Shown: piece by piece, positions 23,939 through 36,031 of the stretch | How positions within the stretch are numbered: position 1 is the stretch's first letter | Layout: every line of letters starts with the position of its first letter | Source: Lateolabrax maculatus | Taxonomy: Eukaryota; Chordata; Actinopteri; Acropomatiformes; Lateolabracidae | NCBI GenBank assembly: GCA_031216445.1 | Contig: CM062218.1 | Coordinates: 23,096,001 to 23,160,000 of the forward strand | DNA length: 64,000 nucleotides | Reading direction: 5' to 3' | Position numbers and translations under genes: made by a program | Notes under the pieces: generated by a model | Seen by the model: the letters and a program-made list of their open reading frames with translations, nothing else | The model's database searches: none | What the model was told of the DNA's origin: nothing

Positions 23939-26806
23939 CTTTGCAAGACGTAGCTATGGATCCCTAATTCTTCTGTCTTGATATCTTTGGCTTCTCACCT
24001 GTAAATTATAATTTACAGGTGCAAGTTAAACCAGTCCTAACCAGTCTCACTCTCGTTCCTTTTTTGTCCTCAGGCGAGTCCATTTGACAGTAAACCCTCT
24101 ACGTATTCTTCATCTTGTGCTAAACCGTCATCTCCAGAAACTGCTGCTTCCACCTCTCCTGCAGATGAAAGCCAGGACACGGAGCAACCTGGAACCCCTG
24201 TTCCCTCTGAGGACCCTGAGGCCTCTGACAACGGTAAAAACCTTACAAACTCCTCTATGTGGTTCTTGATGATAATAGAGTTTAATGAGCTTTTTTGACA
24301 TTATACTATGTTGTGTTTTTTAGTTTCTTAGGAAATGAGTGTTCTAAATCTCCTTACATATTTCTTTGTCATTGTCTCTTGTTGTTTGTAGGTGAGAAGC
24401 CTAACGCTCTGGCAGAACCACGTGGTGAAGAAGAAAGCCTGACTAAGAAGGGCAAGAAGAAGAAGACAGTTCACTGGGCTGAGGAGGAGCAGCTCAAACA
24501 CTACTTCTATTTTGATCTGGATGAGACAGAGAGAGGTAAAGCTTGTGGTTCTGAATACCCAGCGTCTCCAAGTTCAGTGTGTACTGTTTTAAGACACCTG
24601 TGGGTCTGTCAATCATCTGAAAAAATATGAATTATTAATGATATTATTACACTTAATTCCCAGTCAACGTCAACAAGATCAAGGACTTCGGTGAGGCTGC
24701 CAAACGAGAGCTGATGATGGACAGGCAGACGTTTGAGATGGCCCGTCGGCTCTCCCATGACACTATGGAAGAGAGGGTTCCCTGGACACCCCCTAGGCCC
24801 CTGACACTAGTTGGCAGCCTGGTGATCCCGGGGGCAAACAGCACAGAGAAACTGACCCAGAGAGACCGCGAAATGGGCATATTGCAGGAGATCTTCCTCA
24901 GCAAAGAAAGGTGGAACATTAGACTAAACCAGCTGTGTCTATGGTAGTTTGTAATTTGTTTTGCCTTTGACTGTGTTCAAGAAATCTGAATTGTTGACCC
25001 TTTTTATATGTAAGACTTCTTAGAATTTCACCCGAGGGAGTTAGCATGTGCAATGTGTCTTAATGATTTCCCATCCTTTCTTATCACTAGTGTACCTGAC
25101 AGTCCACATGAACCAGACCCAGAGCCTTATGAACCCATGCCTCCCCGTCTCATCCCTCTGGATGAGGTTAGTACACCCAAAACACACTCAAATTCTGTCT
25201 CTCATATCTTGTTCTCTTATGAAACACATTCTGTACACATGTGTAATACTTGGCTCCTAAGCTGTCAGTCTGGCCTCGCCTGCAGGACTCCTCCATGTTG
25301 GATGACGGCTACGTCGAGCCCATGGACACCACATCACAGCAGGGCTCTGCCATGGCCCAGAATGAGACCTCCAAGCTGCCACCCGTCCTGGCTAACCTCA
25401 TGGTCAACCTGAGCAACACCTCCCGCAGCCCGCAAGCCACAAGCGCTGTCAGCAGCCCTGTGGCCCCCACTGTTAACGTACAGGAACTGCTCTCATCTAT
25501 CATGGTACATATATGATCGTATAGTCAGCAGGGGAAGCTTGCTTTTATTTATTTATTTGTTTTGTTTTTTTTTCTGTACTTTGGTTTACTTCTTTCATCT
25601 CCCTTATTGTGGCACACATAATTCACATTTTACTTTTCATAACATTTAAATATCAGTGTGAAATATTTGCAAGTGGGTGTAAAAATGTCAATTTGTAGTG
25701 TGTAGCTAATAACAGCTCTGTTGTCAGGGTGCTTCTGGTAACCAGTCCACTGAAGACTTGATAAAGCAGCCCGACTTCTCAGACAAGATTAAACAGCTGC
25801 TGGGCTCCCTGCAGCAGACCCAGAACCAGAATCAGGGTGGACCTCCACCAGGTAAACTCAATCTCTTATTACATTGTTGAACTACATCTGTCCTGCGGCT
25901 GTCACAGCATGATGTCCAGCTGTTCTGTACTCATCCTTATTGAACCCTTTTTTTCTTTCTATCTAGTCAACCAGGGTTTGTTGGGCCACGGTCCGGGCAT
26001 GAACAATATGAACAACATGAACATGAACATGCACATGCAGATGCCCATGAACGGGGGCTACCCGCCCAACAACCCGCCCGGTGGGCCTCGCTTCACCCAC
26101 CCCCCACCCCCTCACAACCATGGACCACCTTTCAATGCAGGGGGAGGCCCGCGTATGATGGGGCCACCACCGGGCCAGGGCCGAGGAGACAACGGAAACT
26201 ACTGGGGAGACGACTCCATGAGAGGAGGGCCCCACAGAGGGGGTCACTTCCACCGCGGAGGCCGGGGCCGAGGGGGAGGAGAGCCAGGCTTCAGGGGTAG
26301 AGGACGAGGGGGCCCCAGAGGAGGACACAACAACATGAATGGTACGTTGGACATAGGAGTCGGGAGTTACCCTGTATTCTCAAATATTCTTGTGTGCAGT
26401 ATAAAAACTGAGGAGGAGTCATGTCCTACTCACCATTCTGTTCTCCCTTTTTTTTCTACACAAATACTTGACAGTTCATTCTTGATGTGAGAAACAGCAG
26501 TCGACAAAACAATCTCAACTCAAGATCCTCTTGAGCTGAGATTGTTCTGGAGCTTTTTTTTTTGACCGTATCACACGGTCTTCATCAGCAGATTGAGTTT
26601 GCTCGTGGTGTCTGATTGTAATACTATTGTGATTCCTTCTGTCAGACATGTCCAAGAGGCCTGTGTGTCGTCACTTTATGATGAAGGGAAGCTGCAGGTA
26701 CGAGAGTAATTGTGCCTTCTACCACCCTGGGGTAAACGGACCACCACTGCCCCCCAACCACCCTGCTAACAACCAACACAACCAGCACCCACAGCACGGA
26801 CACTAG
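21520..26806 (+). CDS. ppp1r10: PP1 regulatory subunit 10 (PNUTS), complete
   Basis: PNUTS is a nuclear scaffold that targets protein phosphatase 1 and the WDR82/TOX4 complex to chromatin and RNA polymerase II (known). Exons: 21520-21626, 21752-21838, 22572-22707, 22806-22857, 22939-23028, 23123-23251, 23343-23448, 23541-23644, 23751-23878, 24074-24233, 24392-24535, 24664-24910, 25091-25166, 25286-25504, 25728-25851, 25967-26341, 26646-26806. They give 814 codons plus TAG; human is 940. The first five exons form the TFIIS-N/LW-type helical domain. KIKKKK is a nuclear localisation signal (exon 9). The PP1-docking RVxF motif is KTVHW in 24392-24535, followed by DLDETERVNVNKIKDFGE. Exon 16 is a Met/Asn-rich then Gly/Arg (RGG) tract. 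The last exon has a CX8CX5CX3H zinc finger. The shortfall against human is mainly the missing His/Arg-Gly repeat array. Confidence 0.97.
22305..22480. repeat. Unclassified interspersed repeat, copy 1
   Basis: It lies in the intron 21839-22571 of ppp1r10. It shares TGTAGTTTATTTTGACTCAA, CAAATGTGGATTTA and a TTGTTGACAA...ATATAGAATAG block with copies at 31900-32180 and 50510-50935. No coding capacity and no clear termini. Confidence 0.7.
23902..23934. repeat. (CA)n microsatellite
   Basis: About 16 CA units directly after the donor of the ppp1r10 exon ending at 23878. A polymorphic tract this close to a donor could affect splicing. Confidence 0.95.
23996..24021. repeat. Perfect 26-bp palindrome in ppp1r10 intron
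   Basis: The arm CACCTGTAAATTA (23996-24008) is followed without a spacer by its exact reverse complement (24009-24021). It contains two CACCTG E-boxes in inverted orientation. It sits about 50 bases upstream of the acceptor at 24073. Confidence 0.9.
26508..26580. repeat. Two adjacent hairpins in the last ppp1r10 intron
   Basis: An 18-bp inverted repeat (26508-26525 with 26529-26546, 3-base loop, one mismatch) is followed by GACCGT/ACGGTC at 26564-26569 and 26575-26580. The lone mismatch becomes a G.U pair if the - strand is transcribed. A T tract separates the two hairpins. It may be a remnant of a small palindromic transposon. Confidence 0.75.
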
Positions 26807-28085
26807 ACAACACTGTTTCCAACCTGGGAACAACTCTAAGAACTGTTGGCCCCTGGAAGAGCCATTCTCTTTGATCAAACCGCTGCAGGGTGTCGGGGCC
26901 ATTGTTAAAGACACAAGCATAGAGAGAGTTGGAAGTTGTGTCCTACACTCTGAAGTGTCTGATGTCATTCTGCAGGTGACTGACCTGAAGTGTGAGCTCT
27001 GCCTCACCTGAGACAGAACAAACAAGACAGAAAAGAGGAGAGTGTGACTGAGGACTCAAAGGCTGTGAGATGATCATTGATGGGACAGTGTGTTTTTATT
27101 GTGATCATTTTTAACAGTGAGACAGAAACAAGCCACCGCACTTAACCACTATGTCTAAGTTGCTGCAGCTAGCTGCCTATCTGCTCCGTCACTTTCCACA
27201 CCATTAATGTGGTCGACCAAATGAAAGTCTCCTACTCAGCAAAAAGCTTTCCACACAACTGAATTCCTTTCTTATTGTGGCTGTTGTACTGTCTACCTAA
27301 CATAATTTTGTTAATTCATCAGTCAGGTTTGTACAGAAGAGGCAGAAATATGTTCCCTTCTTACATGATTCTTAAATATGAGAGAAATTAGGATGCACTT
27401 TATAAAGATATAGGCCAACAGAATTTAACCACAGCTATGATTTATTCAAACTGGGCCTGAAAAAGAACTACATAGTATTTAAACTGCTTTATTTTGCCCA
27501 ATCCTGAGACAAATGTAGAAATGAACTCTGCTGACCTTATAAGGAAGGCCTTGCTCTTTTTTCTTTTCTTACAGCAGCTGGTATTGAATGTGATGAGATT
27601 GTGAGGAACCAACAGCAGCGTGTGTTATATGTACGCTTTCAGTCAGCTTGACGTGTGCGTGGCGTGAAAATCATGAGCATTTAACATGCCATGGTCCTGT
27701 CAGAAGAGCAGCTCCTCCCTGATCTCAGATCTGCTGCCTGTGTCTTCTGTACTCCCACCTGAACCCAGGGGGGGTTTATAAAGTCAGTGTTAAGGAGTCA
27801 GATGAATGATGAACCACTCTGTGGGTCAGCTATATTGACTGTTTTCTGTGAAAACAATGACCTTTGCGTCTCTTGTGGGACTGTTAGAATGTAATGGTTT
27901 TTGTTGCTCCTTCCACCCTCCATGTTTTTTTTTTTTTTAATTTTGATACAGTCTTGAGAACGTTGGCCCCTTTTGAGATGGGTTCAGTTTTTTTGTCAGT
28001 ATGGATTGTTTGTATGAATGCAGAATACGTTCATACACAGTCATATTTTCAGTTGAATTCTTTTGTACACAGTGTATTGAATAAA
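26807..28085 (+). other. ppp1r10: ppp1r10 3'UTR and polyadenylation signal
   Basis: About 1.28 kb of non-coding sequence follows the TAG. AATAAA at 28080-28085 is the best poly(A) signal, and a second AATAAA lies near 28146. No repeat copies were recognised in it. Confidence 0.6.
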
Positions 28086-30697
28086 TGTCCAAATATAAAC
28101 GGTGCCATGTTTTATTTTGAAGTGAAATGGCAACATTCTGCAAAGAATAAATATAGGGAATTGGAGAGTGCAGACACCTGTACAACATGCAATGCATATA
28201 TTAAGGGATAGGTTAAGATTTTCTTTATACAACAACCACATGCCATGTGTACATTGAAAGTGTTCTTATCATTTCTTCTGTCCATATGGCCATTTAGTAA
28301 TCCATCCAAGCAAGACTCCACTATAAAACATGGGAAAAACTAACACACAATCAGCCTTATGGCAATTTCACAAATATCTATTTTGTTTATTAGGCAACAT
28401 AAAAAAATATATACACAACACAAACTGCAGCCTTAAAATGACTGGAGTTGAATAAAGATAGTGTAACAAAAATAGTTATTAGTGCAGGGCTATAACATTA
28501 AGATTCTGTTTAGCTCTTACAGGTGTTTGGGTCATGTTCACACCCTGTGTATCCATTTTGAAAGAAGACTAAAAAGTGCAAGTGACAGAAATGTTCAACA
28601 CTCCTTCATCAGTGTTTTGGAACAAAAACACAATGACATACTGTTTTCAGAACCTCACCTGTAGTGGAGCTTAAAACCTGATGGTGGCAGAATGGAGGAT
28701 TCATCCTATGGGGAGAGTGAATGTGCTGAGGTAATGTCTCCCTTAGCTTTTGATATTTATTGTGTACCAGTGAGAATCTGAGGCCTGAACGATGGTGATT
28801 GAGGACAGGTCAGGAGGTCTATATATTATATATCTTTAGCTGGATCAGCACCACCCTCAGGCACTGCTGTAACAATGTTTCTGCTCTAAAGGGAAAACCA
28901 GAGGTTAAACCAGATCTGCAGTAGCAGTGCTTTTGGTTACAGAAAACCTACAGGTTTACCAAACATCTCACACTCAGACTGGGTTCCCTGCCGATCAGTG
29001 TCACCCCTTTTTGATGGGTTTGCTCCCCAACTGATTACAGTTCTAGAAAAGATGACATGACGCTGGGCAAAGTGTGCAACTGCCTGGGACTTCAAAGTTG
29101 AGGGCGCCCCAAACCCTCAGGTTTACTGTGAGTCAGTTGGTGTCTGCAAATTAGATTTTAAGTTATTTTTCGAATTGGTTTGAGATTCAAAACCACTAAA
29201 TCACGGTAACATAATCCTGTGGCCCTGTCATGTAAGGGGCCCTGTGTTAATCCTCGTATTATGTTGCAGGGTCATGTGAGACATTACTGCTTTAGAGTTG
29301 TCTCAAATACTGGTCACCTTTTCTTTCCCACCTGAAGTTCTTTGATGTTCTGATTTAGTTCCATGACCTGCTGTGTGAACTGTGGACACACTGATGTTGT
29401 GAATGTCTGTATACAGTGATGATGTTTGTGGGTCATACTATCATGTTAATAAATAAATAACTACAGATACTAACTAAAAATGTGTCTTTGTTGTTATGAC
29501 TAATTTTATTCTGATGACTGTAAAAGTGAACTGTCCCCCACTTTACAATGCTCAGGCTGATCTTTCCAAAGACAGATGTTGAAAAATGGTTCAACCAATC
29601 AGAAATCTTGACAGCAGCTCCACACAGGTTGAGATTTACCTTTACAAATGATCAAAAAATATAGGATGCATTACATTAATAGAACAACTATCAAAATATT
29701 TAGTGAGAAAGGAAATGTTTATAAAATAGTGAATTAAAATTGTCTATATATCAAATGGTTTTATATTTCTTCTTCCTGAAACCTGACAACCCGTAATAGA
29801 ATGTTACTGATTTTTACTAATTATTTGTCTGGTCCTCAGTGTATTTAAACATTGGGGGTCGACCCATATTTGACCCAATAAATAATTAACATAATTCTGA
29901 GTTCATTCAAATATTACAATGTTTAAATATGGTTACCTATTAACATGTTTTAATATCAGGAGATTCCATACAAATACATGTTGCCATTGGCTTTTACAAT
30001 CCATGTATTTTTACATAATCCCTCTGTTGATGTGTTGCCTATCTGATCAATAGTCTCACTGATCATTTGACTGTTTTTTTTCTCTTTCTCTTTGCACAAA
30101 TTAATATATTTGTTGCTAATTTCACAGGACAGACATGAAAAATCCAAAAGAGGAAAGTTAAACAACAAAAGTGATCTGAGGTGAAACAGTGAAAGCAGTG
30201 AATAGGTGTGTTTAGTGAAAGACTGTTGAGTTAGTTGACACAGCATGTGTGTCAGTATTTATCGCTTTATCTGAGGTAGGTTCAGGTGTGCTTCAGGAAG
30301 TTGCATCCTATTTGAGCGGGAGGGCCAGTAGCAGTGTGTATGTGGAAAGGGTCAACGTCAGATCCGTGTTATCAGGGCAGGGCTGAGTGCAGCTGGTGAA
30401 TGTGAAGTGTTAATAGGAGTGGAAGGGAACCCTGCCCTCTAGTTCAAATATTGACCATGGTGCTGTGACAACACACAGTGACAGAGAGGAGACATGGAGT
30501 GAACTAGAGGGCAGAGGGTTAAGGACACCTCAGCACTAAACTGGTCCCACATCCTGGTTACAAGCCAACACACAGCATCGGAGACAATTATTTATTTAGT
30601 ATTTGGGGATATTTGGTTGAGTGTAATACAGAAAACAGTTGGAACCAGAATAAAACAGAAGAACAGGAAATAAATAAAATCAAAATTATAACGAATA

Positions 30698-31090
30698 TCA
30701 AGTCAATTTTATTTGTATAGCGCCAAATCATAACAAAAGTTATCTCAAGATGCTTTTCACATAGAGCAGGTCTAGACCATACTCTTTAAAATATTATTTA
30801 CAGAGACCCAACAGCTCCCACCATGAGCAGCACTTGGCAACAGTGGCGAGGAAAAACTCCCTTTTAACAGGTAGAAACCTCGAGCAGAACCAGGCTCTGG
30901 GTGGGCGGCCATCTGCATCGACCGAGTTGGGTTGAAAGGGGAAGAGAGAGGGGGAGAGGCCCCCTCTCTCTTCCCCACAGAGCAGGAGGACAGACAACAA
31001 ATCAGACTAATAATAATAACAACTGCAGCAGTGAATGTGGAGCAGGAACATGGGGGCAGTAGACAGTCTACACAATCTGCAGTCACAGAC
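30698..31090 (-). mobile_element. 5'-truncated LINE 3' tail
   Basis: It starts TCAAGTCAATTTTATTTGTA and is collinear with the tail of the LINE at 42044-44995 to about 31060-31090. It has no reverse transcriptase segment, so it is a dead truncated insertion. Confidence 0.85.
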
Positions 31091-31899
31091 TCAGACTTAA
31101 TAACATGGAAGTCAAATAAAAGCAGGAAACAGGGCAAATGTACTCTCAACAGTATTGATTGAATGGTGAAGGCAGAAGAACCCCAACATATTGGTTTGAC
31201 ACAAACAGTATGAACACAAGCTCCTCTTATAGATTTCTTCCAGGAACTTTCAGCCACATCTGACAGTCAGCAGATGCAGTCTGTTCAGCTATCATGGAGA
31301 TGCTTTAGTTTGTCATCTTATGACTTAAGAATGGAACTACAGCCACACAGTCAGGTGGTTGTGTAAGGGAGGGATGGGTCTTTTAGATGTCCGATGGGAA
31401 CGTCCTCCTGGTGGATGACTTTTGACCGCTCTCCACTGGATGCTGTGAGCGCTTTTGGTCTGAATCTTAAAGTAATGAATAAAGATGATGCTCTAAATTG
31501 CTATATGATCTGTAACTTTCAGCTATTTGGGCCAACAACAACAATTTCACATTTTGTAGCTTTCACCCACAAAAACATCTGGGGATGTCCATTTATGGAT
31601 GTTCAGAAGCAGACACTCATTTCTCATTGGCTTGCTTCATGTCTTTGCATTCACATCTATCTGTTTTGTTATTTTTGTAATGTGTGTTAGAGTGTGTTAT
31701 CCCTTACATGTCATCCATATACAAATGAAAGGGAATTATTTATTACAACTGCATGGCCTAAAGGTAACATATAAATGGAAAATAAAATTCTGCTGATATT
31801 CTTCTTCTTTTTTTATAGTCAACAAATCTAACTACAACCCACAATGAATATATCTACTAACAAGTATTGTGTGTGTATCACAGCCTGATGTTTCTTCTT

Positions 31900-32180
31900 A
31901 CTCTGTGCCATAGAGCTCCATTTTTGTCCAAAAACTTAAAACACATCCATGAGCCTCACTGATGCACTGGGTGACATATTCCTTCATCACCATGAACACA
32001 CACACTGTAGTTTATTTTGACTCAATTCCACACACACCACCCTGTTGCGCCAAATACTCACTGCAGCACCAAATGTGGATTTACCCCTAACCCTAACCCC
32101 TGAATATAGTCCCAAACAAATGCACATGAAACTGTATATTTGTGAGGTGATTTTACAGCTCCTCTATAAAAGTTGACAAA
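31900..32180. repeat. Unclassified interspersed repeat, copy 2
   Basis: It matches 50510-50830 over the stretch CATGAACACACACACTGTA through CCAAATACTCACT and on to the CAAACAAATGCAC block. Also related to 22305-22480. Confidence 0.75.
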
Positions 32181-32279
32181 AATGTGGCATGCAGAGTTTG
32201 TTTTCTTAAGTTTCCTTAAGAAATACAGCCATTTCTGAGCTTTCTGAACCAGGATGGAGATGTAGATGACCATGACAGG

Positions 32280-32590
32280 TTCTCTGTAATGCTGATTCCC
32301 AGGAACTTAAACCTGTTTACCTGCTCCACCTTAGCTCCATTGATGGTGTGAGTTTTTACCTCCTTTTTCCTAGAATCAATGACCAGATCCTTGGTTTTGC
32401 TGATGTTGAGCAGCAGGTTGTTCTCTGAGCACCACTCTGCATAGTTGTTGATATCCCCCGAAATGGACGATGATGGTGGTGTCGTCTATAAACTTCATGA
32501 CAGAGTTTTTATCATGTTGGGGATCGTAGTTGTGGGTGTAGAGTGAACAGGAGGGGTCTCAGCACACAGCCCTTGGGGGCTTCGGGGTTC
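32280..32590 (-). pseudogene. Non-LTR retrotransposon reverse transcriptase fragment
   Basis: Translated on the - strand it gives discontinuous pieces typical of a jockey/Rex-type reverse transcriptase: an F-x-DDTT active-site-like box, then WCSENNLLLN and NRFKFLGISI. The frame is broken by indels. It is only about 100 residues long, so it is inactive. Confidence 0.65.
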
Positions 32591-35233
32591 ACACTACAGT
32601 GACAAATACTACCATTGCTACTTGCAAACTAGTAGTTTACTGTATAAGTTTAATTTGTCACATGCTCAACATATCGCTATATTGTGCAGTGAAATGCTTT
32701 GTTGCCCTTCCAGTTCTGTGCTTGACAAAAAAATATCAAAATGTCAATGATCAAAATTACAATATATACAACAGTAAAATATGTCTAACACAAGAAATAC
32801 ATAAAACAGAATGGGAAATATGTGCAGGAAAATGAGTTAGAAAATATTAAATATTAAATACAGTGCAAGTTGATTATTTGTTCAGGCAAACTCTTTCCCT
32901 ACCATCCATTCATCTCCACTGCCTCTATACTGCCTTTGTACCTGTTTGCTACCACTTTCTAATAAGGCACCCTTTATGGTCCATTTAGTAGCTTTTCAAT
33001 CAAGTTACATGATACTTATCAGGAGGATGGAGTTGCCAAGTTGTCATGGAAATGTAGATGTCCACATTGTTTGACTTTGGAAACAGCAGTTGACTAAAAC
33101 AATAATTTGTCTAATAATGCTTTATAGACACCCTTTGGGATTTCCAGGTCATGAAAAAAATCAAGCTGAGTCATTAAGACAATCCTTAATAAATGGGAAT
33201 CCTTTCTCACTTTCTAATGAGCCATCAAGTCTGAAGTTATAAAGTTTAGTAAGTCCAGTAAATCAAGTCATTCACAAACAGTCTCACTTTCTCAAGTTTC
33301 TCACTTTCTAATAAGCTGACAATGAAAGTTAGTAAATCATCTTTCATCATAACTGTTGGTAACCAGCTAATGAAGGTTTTTTCAACAATCCATAAAGTTT
33401 GCACTTGTACATTTTAATTAGTGGTAAATAGAATTATTTTTGTCCAAATTCTGCAGCATTTTCAAATGGCCCAAAAAAGCAACATATTCCTACATTGCGG
33501 TGTGCAGTGAAATGCTTTGTTCCCCTCTCCAGTACTTTGGTGTAATAAAATATAAAATTACAATCAAATACAATAATACACAACAAAGAAGATATATAGG
33601 CCTACAACAAGTAAGAAAGACATGATAAAAATGTTAGTATAAAAAAGAAACATATTAAATATATACTGAAACCGTTCGTTACAAGATTATAACACTTTAT
33701 AAGGAGTGCCTTACATATGCCTGACCAGTAAAAGCTTGGATATTTGTCCAGAAACACAACAGTGGCTTATTGAGGCTATATGGAACCAGAAAATGTCTCA
33801 AACGTAAAAGTCAAAACAAGCACAAGCATCTGCTGCTAATATTATTTTATTGTCCTTGTGTTTCATGATTTCATTTCTTGCTTCTCGCTGTTTATTCTTC
33901 TTTTATTTTCCTTGTAAAGCCCTGTAAATTTGTAGATTAAAGCAAAGAGAAGAAGTACACAAAGAGCTGCTTGGTGACGTGACTGAGACAGCAGCGGCAG
34001 CGGGACAGGGAGCCTGTGTGTGAACTGAGGATGACTCTGGGTAGAATAGCTGCTGTTCCAGGTTGCAGGGAGCTGCTGGAGTCACTAAGAGGCAGACTGG
34101 TTTTCAGGAGGCCCAGATGGGGCTGAGGCTGAACAAAGCTGCCATTGATAGCAGCCGGTCACAGTGAGCTGCCTACTGCAGGACACAGGAGACTGCTGAG
34201 ATGCTTCCAGATAAAGTTCAGGCAGAATACACACATCTTCACATTTTAATTCCTTCATGCCCCTTGACATTCAGTCATTGCACAGTTTAAGATGCTTTAA
34301 TCTTAATTCAAGTTTTGAAAAAAAAAAAAGGTTTATGATGTAAAGGCTTGGTCTCATTAAAAGAGGACAGGATTTCACACATTGTAATTATTCATTATGA
34401 AGGGTTATTGATGTGTCTGTATCTGGGCTGTGGTTATGAAGCCTGGATGTCAGACATCATTCATTGTTCATCTTCATGAGGGAAGAAGTGTGTTGATTTT
34501 GTGGGAAAGACTCATTTAGCTGCACCTTTGAGTCTCAAGCCAATCACATAAAGACCAATCATCCTCCAGCCTCTGATCTAGTTCCTCAGTTATATGCTGA
34601 CTAGTCCTTGGATCCAAGCCAACATCCCATCTCACCGAGATCACACACGACCAGCACATGGACGCAAAATATAACCTAAACTGATCATTAGTTACCTACC
34701 ACAGTGTCCAAACTGCCTACAATCATGAATATAACAGAATTAAAAGCCAGTTATGGACATGCTAAAGAATGGATGAAGCCAGCCTACCGCTCTCCTCCAG
34801 TCCAGTCTTTCAGATGTGCAGAGAACTGAACGCCAAACCCCTTCAGAAGTGCGCTGCTGGGCAGACGCTCATGGATGGTAGACTCCATGTAAAATAGGTT
34901 ACAACACACTATTGTCTTCATATACACTTGGCATGTAGAGTAGCCTACATACTAAAGCAACATTTCAGAAAAATGAAAGAGGAAGAAGATGAACAAAGTA
35001 AGAGGCTTAACAGAAGTTAAACGTTGCTGCTTGGTAGTTTTGCCGATTTTAAGGGTTCATTCTATCAATATGTAAAGTGTTTTCACCCATGACCTACACC
35101 ACGATGTATCTGGCAAAACACAGCCTTAAATTAAACCTTAAATTATACATTTTCAACGTGAGTTTGGTTTGCAGACAAACACGTTAAGGAAGTTTGAGTC
35201 ACCGTGGCATTCCGGCACAGAGGAGGTGGGGTG

Positions 35234-35345
35234 CGGGGGCGGGCCCGCACCGGTTCCAGGTGTTTAAATACGGGACAGGTGAGAGGGAAGGCACAGTAGA
35301 TCCTGGAGCTGCGGTCAACATACTCACTAGACCAGTCAGGAACAG
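35234..35345 (+). promoter_or_regulatory. agr2: agr2 promoter and non-coding exon 1 (predicted)
   Basis: A GC box (GGGGGCGGGCC, 35234-35245) and an AT-rich TATA-like TTTAAATA (35263-35270) lie about 25-30 bases upstream of a probable start near 35293. The exon ends at 35345, where AACAG|GTAAGA is a good donor. It would splice to the exon starting at 36019, 13 bases before the ATG. Confidence 0.55.
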
Positions 35346-36031
35346 GTAAGAAACAGGGTCTGTGCTTACAGGCCACCATACTCTTCCGATGCTGCATTTT
35401 ACTGCAGGGAAATTCATTTTTAAAGAGGTCTTTCACTTTCATCTCAGCCCGCAAATGCGGGTGAGTGAGTCAATGTCAGGGCTGGACAAAGTGCTAAACT
35501 GCTCCGGTCATTATTCAGTATAGTAAAGTAGCCTTATGTAGTCAGCATGTAGGCTACTCAAAGAACATAAAAGACAGGAGAAAAGGTTGGATTTTATGTC
35601 AGATTTTATATCAGATATTTTTGCTTAATGGTGACTACTGTATAAACCCAAAATATCTGTCATTCTAACTCTACGTTCTAATTTAGAAATAACTTGCAGG
35701 CATAAATGCAATCCTGGGTATACTACCACATAACTGCAGCTGTTCAAGTCTGGAACCCTTGTTGCATGTTACGCTCGTCTCTCTCTTCATTGTTTCCTGT
35801 CTGTCAGTGAAAATGCCAACCAGTTAAACTTCTTGTGTGGTAGGAATCACTAGAGGATGTAGGGCAACCCTTTTCCTTCTCAACGCCAAACTTTACCTTT
35901 CTTCCAGTCCTGACAAATGGGACATGATTTTGATACTGTTCCTTCTTTGATCACGCAGTTTGAACATTTGAAAAAAAAAAGTGTTTCCCCCTGCCTTTGT
36001 CTGCTCCTCGTGTTCCAGTACGCCTATTAAG

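Larger units (their letters stand above)
28086..35292. other. Gene-free, repeat-bearing interval between ppp1r10 and agr2
   Basis: No ORF here resembles a gene. It contains a LINE tail (30698-31090), an unclassified repeat (31900-32180) with a short telomere-like CCCTAACCCTAACCCC tract near 32086, and a reverse-transcriptase fragment (32280-32590). Two related retrotransposon 3'-tail-like stretches (about 32640-32840, 33465-33610) share a GTGCAGTGAAATGCTTTGTT core. 28100-30690 and 33620-35200 show nothing I can name. This interval separates two different conserved linkage groups. Confidence 0.65.

Noticed and set aside
25963..26328. 121-codon - strand frame
   Set aside because: Shadow of the Gly/Arg-rich exon 16 of ppp1r10 on the other strand.
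30772..31257. 161-codon - strand frame
   Set aside because: Lies in a truncated LINE 3' tail that recurs at four other places; non-coding.
32083..32098. Telomere-like CCCTAACCCTAACCCC, also near 49647
   Set aside because: Only two units each, inside dispersed repeats; too short to mark a chromosome-fusion site.
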